NCBI GenBank assembly: GCA_036172665.1
Contig: CM069876.1
Location: 6,324,001-6,388,000 of the forward strand
Direction of reading: 5' to 3'
Length of the DNA: 64,000 nucleotides
Origin: Prosopocoilus inquinatus
Lineage: Eukaryota > Arthropoda > Insecta > Coleoptera > Lucanidae
The number at the start of each line of letters is the position of its first letter. Position 1 is the stretch's first letter. The position numbers were made by a program, and so were the translations under genes. The notes beneath the pieces are model-generated. The model was not told where the DNA came from. It did no database searches and was given only the letters and a program-made list of their open reading frames with translations. This document shows, piece by piece, positions 57,144-64,000 of the stretch.

Positions 57144-59033
57144 GTACTTGTGCAGTTAAATATTTCATAGTTTTCAATTTATCACTCTAAAGTCTAGAGC
57201 AACTTTTCTCAACCTGGGTGTTGTAATCAGACTTACGGAGGGCTCACAAAAAATAAAAACACTTTATATACTATAAAAATAAAAGAAAACTGTTGTTACT
57301 AAATTAATATTAAATGTTGATAAAACATAAATTAGAAGTCATGAGGTCGTCTAGCTCATGTTCGGGCTTATTGAGGGTGTCGTGAGGATCTCCGACTTAT
57401 TTTTGAACTTATTTGGGGGTCGTGAGATTTAAGAGGTTGAAAAACGATGCTCCAGGGCACTCACAGTATTCTCATTTTATTTAAACCTCATATACTGCTT
57501 ACTAAATTATAGAATTAATTTTTTCTTAATCTTGAGCCGGACAGAATTATGAATCGAAATATACTCAGTTTTGCTATGGATTAATAGCTAAAAACTTTTT
57601 ACTTATATTTCTCATCGGACAAGAACCAACTTCATTTAATTATAGAAGATAAGATATTTTTTGTTCACTCGGTTTTCTTGTCAGAGTAAGCGAGCTAGGG
57701 TGACTGCTCTGACGAATACATAAATTGAATGCATATCATTCAGAGATGCTTTCTCTAGTACAATTAAAAAGAAAATGCTACCTACATATTAAGTAACATC
57801 AAAATTATAATTTTTTTTTGCAGAATGTTATACCAAAAACTGCAGTTCATATTGTCTTAGGAAACGAATCCTGCGATCTCGACTCCACAATCAGTTCCTT
57901 GGTGTGGGCATATTTCTTAAACAAACAGGAAGGTGATAGCCACAAAACAATTCCACAAATTTTTCCTGTACTAAACATTTCCTCATCTGAATTTCCTCTA
58001 CGAACTGAAAACTGCTATGTCTTGAAGAAATTTAACGTGAATTGGGAGAAACTCATCTTCAAGTAAGTTACCAGATTTTTCATAAACACACCACAACAAC
58101 TTGGTTGCAGGGACATGGTTAATCTGAGAAAATTTCAGAAAGAAACTAACTTAAAAATTACTTTAGTTGACCACCATATAGTCTCAAAGGAAAACGAATA
58201 TCTTGTACCGTCGATAACTGAGATTTTCGATCATAGGCCGCTCGATCCTACTGCAAATTGGAACAATGAGAAAGTCAAACTTAATTTAAAAGAAGTCGGT
58301 TCATGCGCAACTTTGATTGCTGATGAAATCCATCGTAGAAACGAACGGGCTTTCTGTGAGATCTCGGCCAAACTTCTGTACAGTAAGCTCACAATTATGT
58401 AGATTTTTCAGATATGTACAGGTAAGTTATGTTTCAGACGTAATTATATTTGATACAATTGGTTTAAACCCAAATGCGAAGAGGACAACGGACTTAGACT
58501 TAAGGATGTGCCAGATTTTAGAGAAGAAATTTCAGATTAAACCAGAGCATAAGCAATTGTTTAATGAACTCTGGCATGCCCATAACGATGTAAATCATTT
58601 AACACCTCAGCAGTTGCTTGCCAAAGACTTAAAAGTCGTTGATAAAATATTAATACCCGGGTTACCCATGCTGGTAAATAAGTTTCTAAAAATGTCAAAT
58701 GTAATGGAAGATTTGCAGGAGTTTTGTGAAAAGCAAAATGCATCAGCCGCAGTTTTGATTGGGTTGGAAGTAGAAAATTCTGTCGTTTACAGAGATCTAG
58801 CTTTGTATTCCCCAAAACACAACGACATATTATCTATCATTCAAAAGAATTTATTAAATTGCACGGAGCTACAGTTAGTGGAAATCGAAGTGAATAAAAG
58901 TCATATTAAATATTACAGGCAGGACAATATACAATTTTCCCGTAAACAAATATTGCCAATAATTAAGGAATCGTTAGGAGAACACCAAAGAAAATATATG
59001 TATGAAAAAAGTACTTATTTGAAAATTAGTTAA
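57099..59033 (+). CDS. prune: Prune-type DHH phosphoesterase (exopolyphosphatase family)
   Basis: DHH-superfamily metal-dependent phosphoesterase; animal prune proteins hydrolyse short polyphosphates and nucleotides and bind partner proteins in the cytosol. Exons 57099-57143, 57824-58062, 58111-58382 and 58438-59033 join in frame to 383 residues, near the fly protein's length and shorter than human PRUNE1 (453). Motifs: GNESCDLDS with Asp33 and Asp35, VDHHI with Asp115-His116-His117, FDHRPLD, VGSCATL and IIFDTIGLN with Asp191. The last exon codes the DHHA2 domain, with HLTPQQLLAKDLKVV near its start. The start MSEFLNYINLLSKCK matches the short N-terminus of family members. All borders are GT-AG; introns 2 and 3 are only 48 and 55 bp. 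Nothing is broken, so it is probably functional. The disordered C-terminal extension of the vertebrate protein is absent. Confidence 0.94.
57194..57455. mobile_element. Possible hAT MITE in prune intron 1
   Basis: CTAGAGCAACTTTTCTCAAC on the left and (minus strand) CTGGAGCATCGTTTTTCAAC on the right, a tip pattern common in hAT-derived MITEs. No clear 8-bp duplication. Internal GTCGTGAG words recur. Confidence 0.5.
57824..58062 (+). CDS. prune: prune exon 2
   Basis: Acceptor after a T run (TTTTTTTTTGCAG), donor GTAAGT after AA (phase 2). Carries the first metal-binding motif NESCDLDS. Confidence 0.94.
58111..58382 (+). CDS. prune: prune exon 3
   Basis: Acceptor TTGGTTGCAG, donor GTAAGC. Carries VDHHI, FDHRPLD and VGSCATL. 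Ends with the first base of Asn186. Confidence 0.94.
58438..59033 (+). CDS. prune: prune exon 4
   Basis: Acceptor ATGTTTCAG. The split codon gives LLYNVIIFDTIGLN, matching LLHGTIILD of the vertebrate protein. Codes the rest of the DHH domain and the DHHA2 domain, ending at TAA 59031-59033. Confidence 0.93.
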
Positions 59034-59138
59034 TTAATGAAGTTAAGAGTTAACAGAGAATTTCAGAGTTAACTTTACTTTTACTTTAATTTTATTATAA
59101 AAATTTTGTGCAAATCGTTTTTGATTGCAGTGAGAACC

Positions 59139-59203
59139 TCGAGCAGCCTCTGGACAGCTGTTTCAGCCCTGCTTGGGGCTTCTTCAGCAGAAACGTAGCT
59201 CGA
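59139..59203 (-). ncRNA. Hammerhead ribozyme, type I (minus strand)
   Basis: Same 65-nt sequence as 59638-59702 on the opposite strand: CTGAAGA core, helix II AGCCC/GGGCT, GAAA, short helix III ACAG/CTGT, GTC triplet, two-part helix I. Predicted from base pairing only. Confidence 0.8.
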
Positions 59204-59637
59204 CATTCCCACTGCAGACCAAAAACGACTTGCCCAATTTATTCGCAAATGCGATGTAAGAATGATGAACATATAAAATAGCGACATCTTACTATCGCTT
59301 TTTGACCTAACATTGCAGTAGGATCGACATATTGAAGCGGGATTTGCTCCTAATGAGTCCCCCATGCAAGGCGGCCATGCTTGCTGTCAAAGCATAATGA
59401 AAGATTTTAGAAAAATTTTGTGCAAATCGTTTTTGATTGCAGTGAGAACCTCGAGCAGCCTCTGGACAGCTGTTTCAGCCCTGCTCATTAGGAGCAAATC
59501 CCGTTTCAATTTGTCTATCCTACTGCAATGTTAGGTCAAAAAGCGATAGTAAGATGTCGCTATTTTATATGTTCATCATTCTTACATCGCATTTGCGAAT
59601 AAATTGGGCAAGTCGTTTTTGGTCTGCAGTGGGAATG

Positions 59638-59702
59638 TCGAGCTACGTTTCTGCTGAAGAAGCCCCAAGCAGGGCTGAAACAGCTGTCCAGAGGCTGCTC
59701 GA
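59638..59702 (+). ncRNA. Hammerhead ribozyme, type I (plus strand)
   Basis: Distal helix I TCGAGC (59638-59643) pairs with GCTCGA (59697-59702). Proximal helix I TTTCTG (59648-59653) pairs with CAGAGG (59689-59694, two G-U). Core CTGAAGA is 59654-59660. Helix II AGCCC/GGGCT (59661-59665, 59672-59676) has a six-base loop. GAAA is 59677-59680 and helix III is within 59680-59687. The GTC triplet predicts cleavage after C59688. Every conserved core base is present (position 7 may be any base). Helix III is minimal, as in Penelope-type hammerheads, which often act as dimers. Confidence 0.82.
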
Positions 59703-60035
59703 GTTTCTCACTGCAATCAAAAACGATTTGCACAAAATTTTTCTAAAATCTTTCATTATGCTTTGACAGCAAGCATGGCCGCCTTGCATGGGGGACTCAT
59801 TAGGAGCAAATCCCGCTTCAATTTGTCTATCCTACTGCAATGTTAGGTCAAAAAGCGATAGTAAGATGTCGCTATTTTATATGTTTAATTTTATTGTAAA
59901 TCTCCATACAAATTTTGTTCTAAAAAATGTACTCCTAATATTTATTTTTCTTACCAAGGAATATTCGACCGTTGAGAATTAAACTTATTTTGAAAAATTA
60001 TCAAGCAAGCGGTCAGTAAAAGACATTTTTATTTT

Positions 60036-60080
60036 TATGCTTAGCTTTCGGCAATTTGTATTGCCTTCATCAGAGCAAAA
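60036..60080 (-). ncRNA. Hammerhead-like motif, Penelope-type (tentative)
   Basis: The minus strand reads CTGATGA, A, then GGCAAT/ATTGCC hairpin, GAAA, GCTAAGC, ATA. The perfect core CTGATGA and GAAA around a six-bp hairpin resemble the CTGATGA-hairpin-GAAAG signature found at Penelope-like element ends. One extra A before helix II and a poorly defined helix III make activity doubtful. Confidence 0.45.
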
Positions 60081-60338
60081 ACTACAAATGGAAGGTTACA
60101 ATTGATTGAATTACATTCCAAATTATAAATTAACGTCCGAAATTTCAAAATATTTGCCGAAAAAGTTTATTTATCTTCAAAGGTAGTCAAGATTTAGGAA
60201 ATTATTTCAAAATAATAATACACTTGGATTCTGTTATTTCGAATTGTGATTGAAATCAAGTTTTGTTAAATATTCATAAGCCAAATTAAGACTGAATATC
60301 TGATCGAAAATTTATAGAATTAAAGTCGGCGTATATGA

Positions 60339-60476
60339 GCTGTGTTTGGATATTCAGTTCCGTGCACTCTATTCACTGCTTTTGCACTGTTGGTATCTCT
60401 TTTCCTTTAAATGAAAGTGAGACAAAAATACGAAAGGAGTAAATAGAGTGCACAGAACTGAATATCCAAACACAGC
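60339..60476. repeat. Hairpin with 40-bp arms, 138 bp
   Basis: GCTGTGTTTGGATATTCAGT on the left pairs with its complement on the right, both continuing through TGCACTCTATT(C/T)ACT. Near-perfect arms with about 58 bp between. A small MITE is most likely; a hairpin small-RNA precursor is possible. Confidence 0.85.
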
Positions 60477-60984
60477 TTCAGAATACCCATTCTTTGGGCC
60501 GTCATAAATTCTTAATGCATCTTCATCTTCTGCATATGTAATACTTTGAATTAAGAAGGTGAAATATCAAAAGTTGTACTAATTTACATTATAACAAACT
60601 ACATTGGTGTAAAAAACACTTTTATTTTAAGAAATCCGCCAAAATAAGTTTTTCTGGCACCGCGCGAAAACTTCCAAATCTTACCGACTGAGAACCTCTA
60701 GTAGTGGCCTACAATACCGAAACTTATGTTAGTACCAGCGTCATTTAACAGATGGCGCTTCTTCTTTCAAAAAATACCGGAAATTCCATATATGCCGACT
60801 TTACTGTTTTTTTTTTTTTCTAAAATTTTTGTGATAGTGAAGTCTAATAAATGATTTTTTTTTTCTTTAAAATGTATTGAAGCACTAGAATTTTTATCTT
60901 TTTTAATTATCAATCTACAATCAAATTTATGTTGTGGTAGTCGTGGTTTAAGCCAATTATAACTTAAATTATATAAAGTTTTAG

Positions 60985-61225
60985 GACCTTTCCTCCTCGT
61001 ATTTATGGTTCTTTCGGAAAAACAAATAACAATCAGGTTTTCGAAATTTTCTATTGTTTCCAACTTTCTTTGATGGAATGTTAGGTTTTTTTTTATCATC
61101 GCATCGCCTTCAGGATGTCAAATTAATTATGTCTGTAAAATATTATCTCTCAAAACAGAATATTTCGTAAATAATTCAGCCTTAATGTTCGCGGGAAGAA
61201 GTGTATCGTTACTATAGTCTTTTAA
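60985..61225 (-). repeat. Arm of the FB1-type repeat family
   Basis: The minus strand matches 62470-62700: GTCAAATTAATTATGTCT versus ATTAATTTGACATC inverted, ATCATCGCATCG and GAAAATTTCGAAAACCTGA. Hammerhead cluster 2 lies between this arm and the one at 62150-62817. Confidence 0.7.
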
Positions 61226-61407
61226 ACATATAAAATAGCGACATCTTACTATCGCTTTTTGACCTAACATTGCAGTAAGATAGACAAATTGAAGCGGGAT
61301 TTGCTCCTAATGAGTCCCCCATGCAAGGCGGCCATGCTTGCTGTCAAAGCATAATGAAAGATTTTAGAAAAATTTTGTGCAAATCGTTTTTGATTGCAGT
61401 GAGAACC

Positions 61408-61472
61408 TCGAGCAGCCTCTGGACAGCTGTTTCAGCCCTGCTTGGGGCTTCTTCAGCAGAAACGTAGCTCGA
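61408..61472 (-). ncRNA. Hammerhead ribozyme, type I
   Basis: Identical by eye to the motif at 59139-59203, all core bases and helices retained. Confidence 0.8.
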
Positions 61473-61719
61473 CATTCCCACTGCAGACCAAAAACGACTT
61501 GCCCAATTTATTCGCAAATGCGATGTAAGAATGATGAACATATAAAATAGCGACATCTTACTATCGCTTTTTGACCTAACATTGCAGTAAGATAGACAAA
61601 TTGAAGCGGGATTTGCTCCTAATGAGTCCCCCATGCAAGGCGGCCATGCTTGCTGTCAAAGCATAATGAAAGATTTTAGAAAAATTTTGTGCAAATCGTT
61701 TTTGATTGCAGTGAGAACC

Positions 61720-61784
61720 TCGAGCAGCCTCTGGACAGCTGTTTCAGCCCTGCTTGGGGCTTCTTCAGCATAAACGTAGCTCGA
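61720..61784 (-). ncRNA. Hammerhead ribozyme, type I, one helix I mismatch
   Basis: Same as the other copies, but the helix I strand reads TTTATG instead of TTTCTG. This breaks one G-C pair of proximal helix I (G1.3 with C2.3 or its neighbour). Core intact. Confidence 0.72.
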
Positions 61785-61843
61785 CATTCCAGTGGGAATT
61801 GCGAATAAATTGGGCAAGTCGTTTTTGGTCTGCAGTGGGAATG

Positions 61844-61908
61844 TCGAGCTACGTTTCTGCTGAAGAAGCCCCAAGCAGGGCTGAAACAGCTGTCCAGAGG
61901 CTGCTCGA
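61844..61908 (+). ncRNA. Hammerhead ribozyme, type I
   Basis: Plus-strand copy identical by eye to 59638-59702. Predicted cleavage after the C of GTC at about 61894. Confidence 0.8.
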
Positions 61909-62149
61909 GGTTCTCACTGCAATCAAAAACGATTTGCACAAAATTTTTCTATAGTCTTTTAATTCACGAATACAATATGGTGCGCGTTGAAACAAGAGAA
62001 TAAAGGAAATGTGTTCAAACTGTCAGACCTTTGTGAACTGTCATTATTCAAAATTTGTTTAAATTTAGTTCAAACTCAAAACCCTTGTGTCAAGTATTGA
62101 AAGCGCGACATGTTAAAATGTTTAATACCATTATTTACCAAATAATTTA

Positions 62150-62817
62150 TAAAATGGTAAACTTAGGAGGAAAATATTTCAGAAAAGTACTTAATTTGAC
62201 ATCCTAAACACGATACGCTGATGAAAAAGATAGGCCGCGTTAAGTGAACGGTCAAGTCAGCGGTCCGACTAAACCCTCTGACCAATCAACAATTGAGAAA
62301 AGTGATCACGTGATTTGGTCTGACCACTTCGACCGTTCACTTACCGCAGTCATAATGTTCCATTTAAAAAGTTGAAAACAATTTAAAATCTGATAATCAT
62401 TTGTTTCTCCGAAGGTACTATAAAATCGAGCAGGGAAGGTCCGGAAACTTTTCTAATTTAAACTACTTCGTAAAATTTTAAATGATAAAGTTAGCTATTG
62501 TAGCCATTTCCCGTGAACACCGAGATTTTGTTACTAAATCATTTATAAAATAGTAGGCTTTGGGATATGATATTTTAGAGACATCATTAATTTGACATCC
62601 AGAGCGCGATGCGATGATAAAAAACCTATCATTCCATTTAAAAAAGTTGAAAACAATTGAAAATCTCGAAAACCTGATTATCATTTGTTTTTCCGAAAGT
62701 ACCATAATAAAGCGAGGAGGAAAGGTCCCAAAACTTACTTTCCTAATTTAAGTTACATCGTAAAAATACAAATAAATAAGATAGCTATAGGTATAGTGGC
62801 TTCCCATGAACACCCTG
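62150..62817. repeat. Fold-back family module with CACCCTG tip
   Basis: The right tip CACCCTG is followed by TA. The interior contains GCGATGCGATGATAAAAAA, AAAATCTCGAAAACCTGAT and CGTGAACACCGAGATTTTGT words shared with FB1 and 38051-38732. A small hairpin (62233-62348) interrupts it. Confidence 0.7.
62233..62348. mobile_element. Small hairpin MITE, 116 bp
   Basis: GGCCGCGTTAAGTGAACGGT on the left and (minus strand) GCGGTAAGTGAACGGTCGAA on the right, continuing to GGTC(C/A)GAC. It sits inside the module at 62150-62817, whose sequence resumes after it. Confidence 0.7.
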
Positions 62818-63177
62818 TATAAACCTGATCACATTCAGTACAAGGAATACAATAAACAATACCATATTGATTAATTATTAATCAATCATTAATATTTTTT
62901 AATTCTTTAGTGATCAAATTTGTATAACTTCATCAAATCAAATTTTTATAATTTGTCGAAATTTTTTTGTAAATTAAAATGTTAAAATTAATTTGAGAAT
63001 TATTATTGTTAATATTATGAATTTTTTTTTCATTTTGATTATAACGAAATAAAATTTTATAAACTAAATTTAAGGTATCTCCATTACTAGAAAAAAGGTT
63101 TCTAAGTTTAATTAAATTCTTTTCTAAAATAGTAGAATGACAAAGTTTTTATTCTATTCTTAAAAGAAATGAAAACA
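62818..63177. other. No gene seen
   Basis: Very AT-rich interval with no supportable feature. Confidence 0.5.
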
Positions 63178-63626
63178 TGTAGCGCGCCACGTAATACCCA
63201 ACTCGCGCTGAGCCCTTCTTACCATCACTCACCCCCACGCCTACGGTCAAGTATCCGACACCACCCCGAGTAGCCGACCAGCAACGACCCTGAGGAATAA
63301 AAGGCCCTTTCGGCCCTTCGGACACTAGAGTTCAACTCAGCTCTCATCTAGCTCCTGGCCTAGCTTCCGCTGCGGAACAAGCCCTGGTCTACCTTGAGTG
63401 CCTGCGTTTGAACTAGTAAGGGCGTCTTACGAACCCCGCGAAGCGTCGCGCCATCCGCGAGACGCCAGTGTTCCACTTCACATTTTCAAATCCGCTATTA
63501 TAATGTTAGAACTTTATATTTTATTAATCTAATAAACAGTTTGTGTTATTTTTCCATTCGCGTGTTATTTGTGACGAACCCAGTGTTAAGAAAGAAATAT
63601 AGTTAATGTGATACCCCCAGCCTACA
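63178..63626. repeat. Solo LTR, 449 bp
   Basis: It starts TGTAGCGCGCC and ends CCTACA; the terminal five bases TGTAG/CTACA are inverted. AACA flanks both sides (63174-63177 and 63627-63630), a 4-bp target duplication. It is GC-rich against AT-rich surroundings, with an AATAAAAGGCCC promoter-like box near 63296 and AATAAACAG near 63529. No internal retrotransposon sequence adjoins, so it is a recombination-derived solo LTR, probably Ty3/gypsy or BEL type. Plus orientation is suggested by these boxes. Confidence 0.85.
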
Positions 63627-63630
63627 AACA

Positions 63631-64000
63631 TGATTTAAAGGATTACATGAATGAAAATTAATGAATCTACCTGAATGTGTCGGTTTTTTGATACCAATGT
63701 AATATGATTGTACTATTTACTAATCTAATTAATTTGATATCAAGAAACGGAATTGAATTATTAGTTTCTTCTACTAAGGTAAATTGAATTTATGGATAAA
63801 AGTCATTAACGACATGTAATGTAAAGTACAAATAATGCCCTTTTTTGACTGCTGCCCAGTTATAGAATAGATTCCTTAATTGATCAGTCGTGATCATGTT
63901 CCGCGAATAAAGCCATCTATATATATTTTTTTTAAATCCAAATTGAAAGGGTAATTGAGGTATGCCATTGTCCAAAAGACGATGATTCGTCACCATCTCG
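63631..64000. other. No gene recognised at window end
   Basis: A 68-residue minus-strand frame (63790-63996) is not recognised and may be an exon or noise cut by the window edge. Confidence 0.35.

Larger units (their letters stand above)
59098..59883. repeat. Hammerhead repeat cluster 1, flanked by 12-bp repeats
   Basis: Order: one full unit in minus orientation (59098-59412), the first 80 bp of a second minus unit, an abrupt switch to a full plus unit (59485-59765), and a partial plus unit to 59883. TTTAATTTTATT occurs at 59085-59096 and 59884-59895, consistent with a target duplication. Units are nearly identical. The cluster starts 65 bp after the prune stop codon, probably inside its 3' untranslated region. 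Confidence 0.9.
59896..60984. other. No gene; PLE-like motif and a hairpin
   Basis: Contains the hammerhead-like signature at 60036-60080 and the hairpin at 60339-60476, annotated separately. The rest is AT-rich. Confidence 0.45.
61226..61948. repeat. Hammerhead repeat cluster 2, flanked by 14-bp repeats
   Basis: A partial minus unit (61226-61373), a full minus unit (to about 61675), most of a third minus unit (to about 61795), then a switch to a partial plus unit ending at 61948. CTATAGTCTTTTAA flanks it at 61212-61225 and 61949-61962, a 14-bp target-duplication-like repeat. Units are nearly identical to cluster 1. Confidence 0.9.

Noticed and set aside
59081..61954. Several similar frames of 60-96 codons sharing a start at MGDSLGANPAS or SHLRINWASRFWSAVG
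   Set aside because: They are translations of the hammerhead repeat in both orientations, broken at random by the repeat edges. RNA structure explains the conservation.

Overview
This window is eukaryotic and almost certainly an insect nuclear genome; a beetle is my guess, at low confidence. It is AT-rich, its genes are split by GT-AG introns, and most of it is transposable-element (TE) DNA. I recognise only two cellular genes. One is a minus-strand phytanoyl-CoA dioxygenase of the PHYHD1 type (exons at 33787-33936, 33471-33735, 28708-28953 and 24802-24977; first coding exon not found). The other is a complete plus-strand prune-type DHH phosphoesterase in four exons (57099-59033).

Layout. 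1-10.5 kb holds repeat debris and non-coding elements with terminal inverted repeats (TIRs), including a fold-back element at 7738-8985. 10.5-14.2 kb is a TIR element whose left end took a broken Tc1-like copy (DD36E, paired direct repeats at each end). 15.2-17.1 kb is another fold-back element. 19.6-21.1 kb is a decayed gene resembling RAG1/Transib transposases. 21.5-23.7 kb holds retrotransposon tails. 24.8-33.9 kb is the Phyhd1-like gene, whose introns hold a hAT-type element, a degraded Ty3/gypsy element and a six-unit satellite of about 290 bp. 34.2-37.1 kb is a hAT-type element sitting in a reverse transcriptase fragment and itself carrying a nearly intact DD41D element. 40.1-44.4 kb is a fold-back element with a 1.14-kb MITE in one arm and a mariner (DD34D) in the other. 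45.4-49.6 kb is a non-LTR retrotransposon broken by a second MITE copy and by an opposite-facing retrotransposon. 49.6-54.5 kb has another hAT-type element and a Penelope-like element split by a fold-back element. 55.2-56.7 kb is a short MITE carrying an apparently intact DD37E transposon. 59.1-62 kb, directly after prune, has two clusters of head-to-head repeats. A solo LTR lies at 63.2-63.6 kb.

The most interesting signal is in the repeat family at 59.1-62 kb, with old copies near 3.3-3.8 and 14.6 kb. Each full unit contains a sequence that folds as a type I hammerhead ribozyme with a very short helix III: CTGAAGA core, helix II, GAAA, GTC cleavage triplet and a two-part helix I. Diverged copies carry compensating changes in helices II and III. 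Hammerheads of this kind are known from Penelope-like elements and retrozymes. The clusters are flanked by 12-14 bp direct repeats, as expected from retroposition. The second theme is nesting: several insertions can be read exactly because TA, 8-bp or 4-bp target duplications, or uninterrupted copies of the target, are present in the same window.

All homology calls come from reading the sequence; no database search was run.
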